Assembly: GCF_014639155.1 (NCBI RefSeq)
Contig: NZ_BMFT01000002.1
Coordinates: 124,001 to 188,000 of the forward strand
Direction of reading: 5' to 3'
Length of the DNA: 64,000 bases
Source: Paenibacillus segetis
Lineage (GTDB): Bacteria; Bacillota; Bacilli; Paenibacillales; Paenibacillaceae
Below the pieces are notes generated by a model. The model saw only the letters and a list, made by a program, of their open reading frames with translations, did not search any database and was not told the origin of the DNA. This document shows positions 50,794-59,878 of this stretch, piece after piece. Position 1 is the first letter of the stretch. The number at the start of each line of letters is the position of its first letter. The position numbers and the translations under genes are program-made.

Positions 50794-53475
50794 TTACTTG
50801 ATGCTAGCGTTCAATATGCTGCACTCTGCTGCCGTTAAGTTTTCGCCGCATACAGCAATTTGGTTTTGTGGCTTTCCATCTGCTAAGTCGCTTAACAGAC
50901 GATTACCCAGGACGTGATTTAGCGCATTCAGATTATAGCCATTGTCCTGTTCAAATTGCCATCCGAATACACCAGCCAAACCGTTATCTTTGGCATATTG
51001 CGCCTTTAGTGCGACGGTACGCGGGGTTTCGATGGTGATGAAGGAGCCGATCGTCGGATTGACCAGGTAGTCAGCGTTAGCCGCTTTATCGGTGTAGAGA
51101 TGGTAACCGTTCTTTGGCTTCAAGTCTTTATCAAGGAAGTTTTGATATAGATCGTATCCTTCTACGACCCCTGCTTCCCAGGTTCCGACACCCGCAATGC
51201 CTAGGATCAGAGCTGCACCTGTAGCGTTCAGGTTACCGAAAGTAGATGAACCTATCAGGCCATTGGTGTATTCGGTAATATCGCCAGGTTTTATCGCTTT
51301 CGAGCGGTGGTAATTAGCGATCCCAATCATGATTTTGTTAGCTGGTACGCTATGATTGGTTAAGTATTTCACCATCGCATCAACTGAGAGCTGGACCTGA
51401 TTGCCGTTTGTATCTTTCAGGTTCGGATTGTTATATAACGAAGTATGATGTCCTAATTGACGATCCCATGCGCCGGAGAAATCGTAGGTCATGGCATACA
51501 AGCGATTGAGATAAGGGCTTACTTGCGTCCAGTCGATTTTATCAAGTGCTGGTTGACTGGCTGGTATCGCGCTGGAAAGCCGGTACTGCTTACCTGTCTT
51601 TTGCGATAGCCAATCCATGCCTGCACGCAAATCTTTGATAAGCTGCACATAATTTTGTGGATCGTCAGGCCGGGACATGCCGATTACAGCTCCATCGGTG
51701 CCTGGGTATTCCCAGTCGATGTCGATTCCGTCAAAATCGAATTCCTCCAAGAAGCGAACGACGGAATCTACAAACGCTTTGCGACGGGTAGTGTCCGATG
51801 CCATCCAGGAAAAGCCTTCACTCAGTGTCCATCCACCTATAGACAAATCGAGCTTCAGGTTCGGGTTGTTCTTACGATGTTGATAGATCACGCCGAACAC
51901 GCCTCGCACATCTTTAGGGTCCAGATCGTACATGCTTTCTGTACCCGCCAAACCACTGGCTGTTTGACCTGGTTGCAAGCGAAGGAATGCAGCTTCAAAG
52001 TCCGCTACGGCCATGGCGCCATCGGGTAGATTGCTTTGCTTACAGGTACGGTTGGTTGCAGCCGGAGCTGTAGTTGGAAAACCAGGATCTTGCGTATTCT
52101 TCGCGGCTGGATAGCAGATGCCAGCAAAGCCATATACGATCCGATCAACGTTCTTCGCTGCTAATTTGTTGAAATCGAATTTACGGCCATAAATTCCCCA
52201 ATCGCCCATATATTCTACGATTTCTTGACCTGCTCCACGGTCATAAACATTGTTCTGAAGCGGTAAGGTTCCCGAGGTGAGCTTCGCCACACGAGCGCCG
52301 TTGTCCGCATCAAAGCCTGGATGATTACCTCCCGGATCGGTCGAAGGGTCGATTCCTCCACGAGTTCCGCCCGTTCCTGTACCCGAAATAGGATGCGCTG
52401 CCGCTATACTACCGGATGGCAGGGCGACCCCAGTATTCGGATTGCCGCTAACGGGCGAAGGCTGACCGTAATCAATGGTGTTCGGTATAGATACAGGGCA
52501 TAAGTTAGGGTCTGCGATCCCTACTAATTCCCACATATGATAGATCGTATCGTCAGGTGCGATCCCGTGAACATCGGATAGCGCACGATATGCTTTGCCG
52601 TTATACCCGACAATCTTGTCTTTGGCATAAATTTTGGTCGAGGCATAAGTAGGTGCGCAATATGGTGTAGTTGGAGTGGGTGTACCTGGGTCAATCGTAA
52701 CTACTTTCCATAAAGTAGGTGCATTTGAAGGCTCCCATCCTACTAAGGAAGTATGAGCATAGGTACATTGATAATTCTTGCCATTGTAGCTAACGGTATC
52801 TCCAACTTTATAGGAGGTATTGGGTTGCCACGCGTTGTAGCCGACAGGTGTCGTTGTCGACACGGAATTACTGGCAGGAGAAAGGTTTCCGGCTTCATCT
52901 TTAGCTACAACAGTGAAAGTATATGCAGTGTTGCCCGTCAATCCACTGACTACTGCCGTTGTATTGCTGGTGGACAAAGCAAGCGTTGTGCCATTGTACA
53001 CATTGTATCCAACTACGCCTATGTTATCGGTGGAAGCACCCCAGGATAACGATACGCTAGCCGATGTTGTGCCGGTAATGGTTAAGTTCGTTGGAGTAGT
53101 AGGCGGCTCAGTATCAATTACGGGGGTAGTTGTGGTGATGGTGACTGTGTTGCTAGCAGGGGATAAGTTACCGGCTGCGTCTTTCGCTTTGATGGTAAAG
53201 CTGTATGCCGTATTGGCGGTCAATCCGCTGACCGTTGCGCTAGTAACCTGTACGGTAACTGCAGTTTGGGAGCCCTGGTACACGATGTAATCGCTTACAC
53301 CAATGTTGTCGGTAGAGGGGTCCCATGAAAGTGTTACACTGGTGGATCCAATATTCGTTGCGGTCGCATTACTTGGAGCCGTTGGTGGTTGCGAATCGAC
53401 ATTGGCCGTTTGTGACCAGAGTGCAGGAACGTTTGTTGGTTCCGGGTAAAGATTGGTGGTTTTGCCGGGCAGCAT
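50794..53475 (-). CDS. Chitinase, glycoside hydrolase family 18 (main fragment of a frameshifted gene)
   Basis: An 893-codon frame from ATG 53475. After the end of a broken chitin-binding module come two fibronectin III domains (about residues 30-120 and 120-210), a CBM5/12-type module (WQPNTSYKVGDTVSYNG with YAHTSLVGWEPSNAPTLWK, about 215-260), a second chitin-binding-like segment (about 275-330) and a GH18 barrel (about 410-870). The catalytic DxxDxDxE is FDGIDIDWEYPG (about residue 595). The frame has no signal peptide of its own; the signal and first half of the N-terminal CBM are in another frame at 53369-53644, so the intact ancestor was one secreted chitinase of about 950 residues. Confidence 0.9.
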   Translation of the reverse strand: MLPGKTTNLYPEPTNVPALWSQTANVDSQPPTAPSNATATNIGSTSVTLSWDPSTDNIGVSDYIVYQGSQTAVTVQVTSATVSGLTANTAYSFTIKAKDAAGNLSPASNTVTITTTTPVIDTEPPTTPTNLTITGTTSASVSLSWGASTDNIGVVGYNVYNGTTLALSTSNTTAVVSGLTGNTAYTFTVVAKDEAGNLSPASNSVSTTTPVGYNAWQPNTSYKVGDTVSYNGKNYQCTYAHTSLVGWEPSNAPTLWKVVTIDPGTPTPTTPYCAPTYASTKIYAKDKIVGYNGKAYRALSDVHGIAPDDTIYHMWELVGIADPNLCPVSIPNTIDYGQPSPVSGNPNTGVALPSGSIAAAHPISGTGTGGTRGGIDPSTDPGGNHPGFDADNGARVAKLTSGTLPLQNNVYDRGAGQEIVEYMGDWGIYGRKFDFNKLAAKNVDRIVYGFAGICYPAAKNTQDPGFPTTAPAATNRTCKQSNLPDGAMAVADFEAAFLRLQPGQTASGLAGTESMYDLDPKDVRGVFGVIYQHRKNNPNLKLDLSIGGWTLSEGFSWMASDTTRRKAFVDSVVRFLEEFDFDGIDIDWEYPGTDGAVIGMSRPDDPQNYVQLIKDLRAGMDWLSQKTGKQYRLSSAIPASQPALDKIDWTQVSPYLNRLYAMTYDFSGAWDRQLGHHTSLYNNPNLKDTNGNQVQLSVDAMVKYLTNHSVPANKIMIGIANYHRSKAIKPGDITEYTNGLIGSSTFGNLNATGAALILGIAGVGTWEAGVVEGYDLYQNFLDKDLKPKNGYHLYTDKAANADYLVNPTIGSFITIETPRTVALKAQYAKDNGLAGVFGWQFEQDNGYNLNALNHVLGNRLLSDLADGKPQNQIAVCGENLTAAECSILNASIK

Positions 53476-53644
53476 AGGTATTTACCCCATACGTTACGGT
53501 ATCACCTGTCGAATAGTTGGTGTAAGGCGCCCAAACTCCTCGATCAGCGGCAAAAGATTTAGCGGCGAAAAGTGGTAGCAGTGTTACAAGAAGTGCAGCC
53601 ACAAGCGACAGAATGAAAACTTTCCTTAGCGAACGGTTTATCAT
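53369..53644 (-). pseudogene. N-terminal fragment of the GH18 chitinase gene (signal peptide plus half CBM5/12)
   Basis: A 91-codon frame with a signal peptide (FILSLVAALLVTLLPLFAAKSFA) followed by WAPYTNYSTGDTVTYGVNTY, the first half of a CBM5/12 chitin-binding module. After QSLPG the frame goes off into unrelated residues, while the second half of the module (EPTNVPALWSQ) continues in the frame of the 50794-53475 ORF. The junction is near 53436. Compared with the intact second module (VGWEPSNAPTLW), the codon for the conserved Trp and neighbouring bases are lost, consistent with a deletion of 5 (or 2 mod 3) bases. It is either a real mutation that blocks export of the enzyme or a sequencing error. 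Confidence 0.8.
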
Positions 53645-54023
53645 TCCTCACAAAATCCCCTTCCATATTTTGATTAATTTGACCAATATATGAACTATAC
53701 AATGATCTTTACTCCTATTGAATTGTAAATATGACCTCTTTTTGGGTGTTAACCAATATTTGTATAAAAATATGTAGAGATATGTTCGACGAGATTCTCA
53801 TCTTAATAGTGAAATTATGGATAATGGATATCGTTATAATGATTCTATTTTTATAAAAGCAGATTTATAGGAGGAGATTAGACTATATACCCGGAAGTAA
53901 ATACGCAGCTGCTATCTCGATGTCCAAGGTAAGCTTATCCTTGATATTAGGACGGGCATCAGCTACTCTATTGTCATGCTAAGTTCAGTTCAGAGAACCG
54001 TATTACACGAATGAGAGGTTAAC
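53645..54023. promoter_or_regulatory. Divergent intergenic region between chitinase and MBL genes
   Basis: This 379-base AT-rich region should carry promoters for both flanking genes. On the plus strand there is a perfect TATAAT at 53835-53840 and a strong AGGAGGAG at 53869-53876 that is not followed by a normal start codon; a 31-codon open frame from ATA 53887 to TAA 53980 follows it. The ribosome binding site of the MBL gene (GAGAGG) is at the right end. No riboswitch or terminator is seen. Confidence 0.4.
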
Positions 54024-55124
54024 ATGATGATTGTTTTTATCTGTGTCATTATTATTTTAATTGTCGTAACGATTCTATTCTTGAATCTATATCCACCATT
54101 TGGCGGGAATCCTTCTAAAGAGAAGCTTATTGCATATCGAGAGTCCCCGAACTTCAGACAGAATAAGTTTTTTTATCCTGCAACTTCGGAGTCAACTGAA
54201 TTTCGTCTCCATACCGTGGTTTCTTTGTTGCGAGATTATATCAAAGGCAATCCAAAGATAAGACCTGATCAGGCGCTACCGATGGACAAGTTTGATCCAC
54301 ATCATGAAGAGGGACAAACACAAAATCTCGTTACATGGTTCGGACATTCAGCCTTGTTACTTCAGTTGGAAGGTACAAGAATATTGCTGGACCCGATGTT
54401 CGGTAAATCTCCTTCTCCTGTGCAGATATTTGGTGGTAAAAGATATAGTAAGAAGTTACCGTTCGAGATCGAGGAGCTACCGACGATTGATGCCGTTATT
54501 TTGTCGCATGATCATTATGATCATTTAGATTATAGGACCATACAGAAACTCAAAGATAAGGTGAAGCAATTTATCGTACCTCTTGGTGTTGGCAGTCATC
54601 TGGAACGGTGGGGGATTGATCCGAAAAGAATTAGCGAGCATGACTGGTGGGATGAATTCGAATTTCAAGGAATCAAGCTTGCTTGTACACCGGCAAGGCA
54701 TTTTTCGGGCAGAAACTTGTTTAATCGTGCCTCTACGTTATGGTGTTCCTGGGTAATAGCAACGATGGAGACCAAGGTATATTTTAGCGGTGATGGCGGT
54801 TATGGTGCTCATTTCGGGCAAATTGGAGATAAATACGGTCCATTTGATCTAACCTTGATGGAATGCGGTCAATATGATACAAGATGGTCTGACATTCATA
54901 TGTTGCCAGAAGAAACGGTACAGGCTCATATCGACGTCAAAGGTGGAGTCATGATTCCGATCCATTGGTCTGCATTTACATTGGCGCTTCATGACTGGAC
55001 AGATCCGATAGAGCGCGTAACCGCAGCAGCTCAAAAATGTGGTGTGAATATCTCAACCCCGAGGATTGGGGAAACCGTACGAATCGGTTCGGATATATAT
55101 CCTACTTCGGTGTGGTGGAAATGA
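54024..55124 (+). CDS. MBL-fold metallo-hydrolase, NAPE-PLD/UlaG-like, membrane-anchored
   Basis: A 366-residue protein with an N-terminal transmembrane helix (IVFICVIIILIVVTILFLNL) and a metallo-beta-lactamase-fold domain. Metal-binding motifs are SHDHYDHLD (about residue 158), PARHFSGR (about residue 228), FSGDGGYG with the bridging Asp (about residue 255) and IPIHWSAF. The opening NLVTWFGHSALLLQLEGTRILLDPMF matches the N-acylphosphatidylethanolamine phospholipase D-like branch, so a lipid or phosphodiester substrate is likely. The specific reaction is unknown. GAGAGG precedes tandem ATG codons, and a terminator follows. Confidence 0.9.
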   Translation: MMIVFICVIIILIVVTILFLNLYPPFGGNPSKEKLIAYRESPNFRQNKFFYPATSESTEFRLHTVVSLLRDYIKGNPKIRPDQALPMDKFDPHHEEGQTQNLVTWFGHSALLLQLEGTRILLDPMFGKSPSPVQIFGGKRYSKKLPFEIEELPTIDAVILSHDHYDHLDYRTIQKLKDKVKQFIVPLGVGSHLERWGIDPKRISEHDWWDEFEFQGIKLACTPARHFSGRNLFNRASTLWCSWVIATMETKVYFSGDGGYGAHFGQIGDKYGPFDLTLMECGQYDTRWSDIHMLPEETVQAHIDVKGGVMIPIHWSAFTLALHDWTDPIERVTAAAQKCGVNISTPRIGETVRIGSDIYPTSVWWK

Positions 55125-55170
55125 AGAACAGAATTAATCGATAAGATCAGCGAGGGTTAACACAATAGGA

Positions 55171-55195
55171 AAGGCTGCCGATGATCGGCAGCCTT
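55171..55195. terminator. Terminator between convergent MBL and HAAS genes
   Basis: AAGGCTGCCGAT (55171-55182) pairs with ATCGGCAGCCTT (55184-55195), followed by GTTT; the A-rich left flank allows use on the minus strand also. Confidence 0.85.
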
Positions 55196-55199
55196 GTTT

Positions 55200-56210
55200 C
55201 TATGTGAGATCTTTAATCTTAAAGTATTTAACAACCGTAGTAATGAGTTGGATGCCTAGAATTATTCCTAGGATAGCAAGTACTCCTTGTGTAGCATTTG
55301 GCCAGACGGTTTGGATGAATTGCAATCCATCGCTTTCGTGTTGTATCAGATCAGGCTGTGCTATTTGTTGTAAGAAATGAGGATTCCATATGGATGAATC
55401 TGAAAACATAAACACTGCCAATACGAAATGGAGGAGGATTACCACAATATCAAATGCAATGAGCTTGATGGTCCATCTTCCCAGAATGATCTTCATGATA
55501 TCGCTCAGTATATTTAGGGCGAATACAACCCAAATGAATGGTAGAAAACCACGAAATACCTCTTCATCAAAAATGGGAATAACCGTACGAATACTGGCAT
55601 CTGGAGAGAACCATACACCGAAAAGATTGATTGAGAAGGTCAACAGCACTAACAAAATAATTGTAAAAGAGATACTTACAATAGGATCGGCCATTTTAAT
55701 TTTAACCCTATGATCGGGTAGGGGTGGTAAATCGGAAGGTTTCCATGAGTTTTTGTTCAGTTTCTGTTTGTTAAGTCCCTTATAGTCTACTAAGAAAAAG
55801 ATGATCGTTACCCATGCAAACCCTTGAAAGATACCACTCATGATTGAACTTATATAGCTTGTTAACTGACCTTGTATCTGAGCAGGCTCTAGAACAGTCT
55901 CAACCACAAAGGCAACCGTCGTGGCAATGCAGATCGCTGCGATTGCGATCTTGAGAACGAATATATAAGTAGGGAAGAGTTCTGGACTAATCAGATACCT
56001 CTTACTTCCTCTATATTTATCTGCCAGTTCGCTAGGGTTTCCAAGTTCAAGAAGTACGGCTTCCACGTCGCTTGCAGTCGGGATTCCACCTTGAGTCCGT
56101 TCCTCCAGCATATCCTCAATTAATCCGTGCAGTTCTTTCTCTATGTCTGCTCTTTGTTGTTCAGGTAACTTATTCGTTACGGCATAAATGTACTTTTTAA
56201 CTAACTCCAT
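55200..56210 (-). CDS. HAAS-domain membrane protein
   Basis: A 336-residue protein. The first 75 residues (YIYAVTNKLPEQQRADIEKEL; AVLLELGNPSELADKYRG) form the helical HAAS/permease-prefix domain found in membrane partners of PadR regulators. The rest has about six transmembrane helices in three pairs. It overlaps the upstream PadR gene by 14 bases, the standard PadR-HAAS arrangement. It probably acts in membrane-stress signalling with that regulator; the mechanism is not established. Confidence 0.85.
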   Translation of the reverse strand: MELVKKYIYAVTNKLPEQQRADIEKELHGLIEDMLEERTQGGIPTASDVEAVLLELGNPSELADKYRGSKRYLISPELFPTYIFVLKIAIAAICIATTVAFVVETVLEPAQIQGQLTSYISSIMSGIFQGFAWVTIIFFLVDYKGLNKQKLNKNSWKPSDLPPLPDHRVKIKMADPIVSISFTIILLVLLTFSINLFGVWFSPDASIRTVIPIFDEEVFRGFLPFIWVVFALNILSDIMKIILGRWTIKLIAFDIVVILLHFVLAVFMFSDSSIWNPHFLQQIAQPDLIQHESDGLQFIQTVWPNATQGVLAILGIILGIQLITTVVKYFKIKDLT

Positions 56211-56550
56211 CGCCCGTTCCTCCCCGAATTAAGCTTTCAATGCTGACCGTCATCATTTGCCATTCCTGACATAGTTGGCGGTAAACTTCCTTACCAGTAG
56301 GACTTAGCAAGTAGTATTTTCGAGGTCTGGTTTCATTGGTATCCCACTTACTTTCAAGTAGTTCTTGTTTCTCCAATCTGCGCAATAGAGGGTACATGGT
56401 GCCTGGATCAATGTTAATGCCTTTCTCCTCTAAAATAGAGACGAGAGAATAGCCGTATTGCGGCTCCGATAATTGACTGAGTACGCCGATAATGATCGTC
56501 CCCCGTCGCATCTCTTGTGTTAGTCCGTTGATCGTTTCTTTTATATCCAT
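56197..56550 (-). CDS. PadR family transcriptional regulator
   Basis: A 117-residue winged-helix repressor. The family pattern is clear: EMRRGTIIIGVLSQLSEPQYGYSLVSIL, then GTMYPLLRRLEKQELLESKW and PRKYYLLSPTGKEVY. AGGAG lies 12 bases before the ATG. It is cotranscribed with the HAAS membrane protein and probably represses its own operon; the effector is unknown. Confidence 0.93.
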   Translation of the reverse strand: MDIKETINGLTQEMRRGTIIIGVLSQLSEPQYGYSLVSILEEKGINIDPGTMYPLLRRLEKQELLESKWDTNETRPRKYYLLSPTGKEVYRQLCQEWQMMTVSIESLIRGGTGDGVS

Positions 56551-56645
56551 GAAACATCAGCTCCTGCTTTTACTATACTGTATGACACACACTATTGTAA
56601 ATAATACATTAAAAATAAATTTCAATTATAACATTGTATCTAACT

Positions 56646-56699
56646 AAAAAAACTGCTCACACTTTAAGCTTCATTCGAAGCAGCGCGAGCAGGTGAGCA
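56646..56699 (-). terminator. Terminator of the amidohydrolase gene
   Basis: TGCTCAC (56654-56660) pairs with GTGAGCA (56693-56699). Inside is a second hairpin GCTTC/GAAGC, and on the minus strand the outer stem is followed by G and seven T (complement of 56646-56652). Confidence 0.8.
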
Positions 56700-56759
56700 T
56701 GGAACAGGTTTTGCGGTTATGTACACGAAATTTTTGCACAGGCGGTGGAATGGGTAGAT

Positions 56760-57854
56760 TTATTTTTCCAGTTCAAAAATTAATTCATTAGCCATTCGTT
56801 TATTCAAATGATAGGTTTTGAACTCTTCTTTTTTTGTTGCGAGTTTCTTAATTTTTGCGATTTGGGTGTCCGTTGGTAGCTGAAGCTCAATCATTCGCTC
56901 ATAGTTAAGAGAGGCAACTTTGAGCGCAGTTTCGTCAGAGAGAAGATCTATGAGATCATACAAACCGTCCCTAGCCTGGTTAGCTGGTAGGCCAAATCCG
57001 GAGTCAGTCGATAACATGAACCGATCTGGATATTGCTCTATTATGGGTACAAAATCTTGAAGTGAATTAGAGCTATCTGGACTATAAGCGGTAAAACCAG
57101 CAAAAAAATCGATGTATAAGTTGGAGTGCTTGTCTAATAAGTATTTGATATTATCTGGCGTATTGTACGCATTGGCATGTCCAAAAATAATGCTCGTATC
57201 GGGATGTTGATCCAGTGCCTGCTCCAGATAATCTATGGGTGAACCGCTTGGGGGATCGATATGTAGTAGGACAGGGACGCGGTATTTAGCAGCGAGATCA
57301 TAAATTTGCGGGAGATAACCATCATTAGGATGCTCCGATTTCCACTCCACTTTGGATACAACCGGTGAGTAACTTGATGCAGCCACAACCTCACCGATGT
57401 TGAGATATCCTTGCTCCAAGTTGTCTTTTACAATGGTTAAACCTTCTTCTTCATAAATCGGAAATCCCGCGAAGGATGGGTAGACGTGCGATGGGTCATT
57501 GCGATAATGCTCCCAGGCGAGTTGATCCGTTCTTTGTGCGCTTGGTTCAGATACATCGCCGAATAATACAACCCGGTCGATCCCATCTTGTGTCCATTCA
57601 TTCACGGCATTAGGGTTTTCTGCGGCATGGTTGTGAATATCAATAAGGGTAATATCCTGATATAGCTCCGATAATTTTATATTGGAATCTCTAGTCTTTC
57701 GAATCTTTTGAATCAATTCTAGCTCCTGCTTCGGCTCATAACTAGTGAGAGAATCAACAACGACTTCACGCTTGGCTCCAAATGTATTACATCCAGTTAA
57801 CGTAGCAATAACAAGACTTAAAGTGAGGGCTATCAACCATAGTTTCTTCGACAA
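56760..57854 (-). CDS. Amidohydrolase-family lipoprotein
   Basis: A 364-residue lipoprotein (lipobox LTGC, Cys 22) with an amidohydrolase 2-type TIM barrel. Metal ligands are probably in LIDIHNHAAEN (HxH after strand 1, about residue 74), VLLHIDPP, FGHANAYN and STDSGFG (the strand 8 Asp). It starts at TTG 57854 because AGGAGG lies eight bases upstream and no better codon follows. Anchored outside the membrane, it could hydrolyse a small cyclic amide, lactone or phosphoester; the substrate is not predictable. Confidence 0.85.
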   Translation of the reverse strand: MSKKLWLIALTLSLVIATLTGCNTFGAKREVVVDSLTSYEPKQELELIQKIRKTRDSNIKLSELYQDITLIDIHNHAAENPNAVNEWTQDGIDRVVLFGDVSEPSAQRTDQLAWEHYRNDPSHVYPSFAGFPIYEEEGLTIVKDNLEQGYLNIGEVVAASSYSPVVSKVEWKSEHPNDGYLPQIYDLAAKYRVPVLLHIDPPSGSPIDYLEQALDQHPDTSIIFGHANAYNTPDNIKYLLDKHSNLYIDFFAGFTAYSPDSSNSLQDFVPIIEQYPDRFMLSTDSGFGLPANQARDGLYDLIDLLSDETALKVASLNYERMIELQLPTDTQIAKIKKLATKKEEFKTYHLNKRMANELIFELEK

Positions 57855-57983
57855 ATTTCTTCCTCCTTGATTCTTGTATCAAATCTTGCAGATGATGAGT
57901 CACCATCTTTTTATGGAGAATTTTAATCAAAATCAAATAGATTTTTGTTCCAAAGCCTGCTGTTTCTACAATTTGGTCTATAC

Positions 57984-59045
57984 CTATTTCAACGTAAAGC
58001 TCGCAGTTACAGGGTTGTGATCACTATTAGCGAAATTCAGTTGATGTCCAGTAACATTTACGATCTCAACATTTGGCGATACAAGAAACCCATCGATGAC
58101 AGCGAGGAAATTAACCCCTTGTTGGTATGCCACATCCAGAGTACGGACGGAAGGGGTATTCGGGTCAACGGCCCACTTGAAATCACTTGGTCCAAAGGAG
58201 TCGGGGAATGGTTGAAGCCATTCTGGCCATTCCTGTTGCGTGGCGAACTTACTAGGGTCCGTCCCTGGAAGGGCATGGTTCCAATCCCCACCAATAATGA
58301 GATAGTTATCTTTCTTCATCTCTTGGTTGATATAGTTCGCTAGGAATTCAAGCTGTTGTTTGCGGATCGTACCGCCCTTGTCGAATGCCGACAAATGTAG
58401 GTTGACCAGTACCAACTCCTTACCGTTATCTACTGGGAAGCGACTCTCGATAAAGGCACGATCCAGTTCAAACTGTTGAACAGGCCAACTTTCCTTACCC
58501 GGTAGGTCGAAACGAGTTTGCGACGTGCTGTTGAACGTTGATAATGTCAGTAAACCACTTTTCACGCCGCCCATCGGATGAGTTAGCGGAATGGGTACCC
58601 AAGGAACCTTATAATTATAAGCAAATGTGTTGCTATATTCCTGCAGGCTGTCACTGATTTTCTTAACTTCGTTAATATGGTTGCTACGTGATGAGTTCTC
58701 ATCTACTTCCTGTAACATATACAGATTGGAACGGGTTCCACTCAGAAAATCGACGATGGCATTCAGATTAGTCTCGGTTTGTTCTTTACTACGGGACCTC
58801 GACATCGTTCCACCATCCATGAAGAAATCTTGTCCTTGGTCGAGTCCGGCATAGCCGATATTAAACGTAGTGATGGTGAACGGTTTACCTTGTTTAAGCG
58901 AAAGGCTGCTGTTGTTGCTCGCTTGAAGCTCTACTTGAGCTGGTGGCTTATAATCAGCCACAGTAATATAGATGAGTAAAATGGCAAACACAGCGACTAC
59001 GGACACCACGATCCAAGCTAGCCATTTGAGCGTTTTTTTGATCAT
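57984..59045 (-). CDS. Endonuclease/exonuclease/phosphatase family protein, membrane-anchored
   Basis: A 353-residue protein with an N-terminal transmembrane helix (WLAWIVVSVVAVFAILLIYI) and an EEP-fold hydrolase domain. Catalytic motifs are TFNIGYAG (Asn), LYMLQEVDENSSRS (metal Glu, about residue 119), IIGGDWNHALPG (Asp and Asn, about residue 250) and SDHNPV (Asp/His at the C-terminus). Such secreted members act as phosphodiesterases or nucleases on lipids, nucleotides or DNA; the exact substrate is open. GGAGG lies 12 bases before the ATG. Confidence 0.88.
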   Translation of the reverse strand: MIKKTLKWLAWIVVSVVAVFAILLIYITVADYKPPAQVELQASNNSSLSLKQGKPFTITTFNIGYAGLDQGQDFFMDGGTMSRSRSKEQTETNLNAIVDFLSGTRSNLYMLQEVDENSSRSNHINEVKKISDSLQEYSNTFAYNYKVPWVPIPLTHPMGGVKSGLLTLSTFNSTSQTRFDLPGKESWPVQQFELDRAFIESRFPVDNGKELVLVNLHLSAFDKGGTIRKQQLEFLANYINQEMKKDNYLIIGGDWNHALPGTDPSKFATQQEWPEWLQPFPDSFGPSDFKWAVDPNTPSVRTLDVAYQQGVNFLAVIDGFLVSPNVEIVNVTGHQLNFANSDHNPVTASFTLK

Positions 59046-59146
59046 CAGGTTATCGTTACCTCCTAGATTTTATACTTGCCGTGCGATAGTCATTTACGTT
59101 ACAGAGAACTTACCATAGTTACGAATACAGGGTCTAGTGCTGGCGC

Positions 59147-59178
59147 AAAAAAAAGAAAGCAGAGCTGGTCCGCTTTCT
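59147..59178 (-). terminator. Isolated intrinsic terminator upstream of the EEP gene (minus strand)
   Basis: AGAAAGC (59154-59160) pairs with GCTTTCT (59172-59178), and the minus strand then reads eight T (complement of 59147-59154). No supported minus-strand gene lies just upstream of it. It sits 100 bases before the EEP start codon, so it may be a leader attenuator or a block to antisense transcription. Confidence 0.7.
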
Positions 59179-59298
59179 CTTATGACTAAATGTGTGAATA
59201 TGAATCTCGGTCCAAGGGCTGAGATGATGTCCGGTTAGAGTCTGATTTCAGATGTTTCGGGAGATAGTACAATGAACACAGATGAATGAGGGGACGGG

Positions 59299-59847
59299 AT
59301 GGATATGAGATGGCATCAATATATAACACGCTGGGCAACTTCCAAAGGGTGGGAGGGGCAAGAAATCGATTATCAATGGCCGTCGCCCGCACTTCCAATC
59401 GTTTGTATTCGTAGTAATCTAGGGAGATACTCAGATCAAGGGAATAGGATGGGGAGCAGTTCTCGTTGGAAAACAGCGGTGGGTTTGATTGCTATTGGTG
59501 ATATCGCAATTGGGCTAATTTCTGTCGGTGCTGTTAGCGTAGGACTGTTATCTGTAGGGGCGTTGACACTGGGCTTATGGATGGCCTTGGGCGCTGTGGC
59601 TATGAGCTGGCTTGGTTTGTCTGTTGGTGCAGTGGCCATTGCAGGTACAGGTGTAGCAATAGGTGCTGTAGCTATTGCCAACTGGGCTGTTGGTGCTGTT
59701 GCTATCGGAAAGATTGCCGCAGGTGCAGTGGCGATTGGAAAATGGGCATATGGCGTAGTGGTTATTGGTGAGCATGGATATGGATTAATCCCGATTACGA
59801 TGGACGTGTGGAATTGGTTCCGACACTTATTTGGTATGAGGGGCTAA
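59299..59847 (+). CDS. Gly/Ala-rich hexapeptide-like repeat protein, unknown function
   Basis: A 182-residue protein. Residues 1-55 are an ordinary charged domain (RWATSKGWEGQEIDYQW). Residues 58-165 are a quasi-regular repeat of the type G-A-V-A-I-G with hydrophobic residues at fixed spacing (about fifteen units, as in AVGAVAIGKIAAGAVAIG). A short Trp-rich tail (DVWNWFRHLFG) ends it. The periodicity suggests a left-handed beta-helix or a membrane-inserted sheet rather than simple helices. I recognise no family with a known function. GAGGGG precedes ATG 59299; ATG 59305 is an alternative. Confidence 0.75.
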   Translation: MDMRWHQYITRWATSKGWEGQEIDYQWPSPALPIVCIRSNLGRYSDQGNRMGSSSRWKTAVGLIAIGDIAIGLISVGAVSVGLLSVGALTLGLWMALGAVAMSWLGLSVGAVAIAGTGVAIGAVAIANWAVGAVAIGKIAAGAVAIGKWAYGVVVIGEHGYGLIPITMDVWNWFRHLFGMRG

Positions 59848-59878
59848 CGGGTTGCATCATAATAGCGAATAAATAGTC

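Noticed and set aside
58779..58979. Plus-strand frames opposite the EEP gene
   Set aside because: Antisense shadows; the minus-strand frame has all catalytic motifs of the EEP family.
59186..59398. 70-codon minus-strand frame ending eight bases before a terminator
   Set aside because: The position before the terminator is suggestive, but it starts at TTG without a ribosome site, overlaps the repeat-protein gene and has no protein-like pattern.
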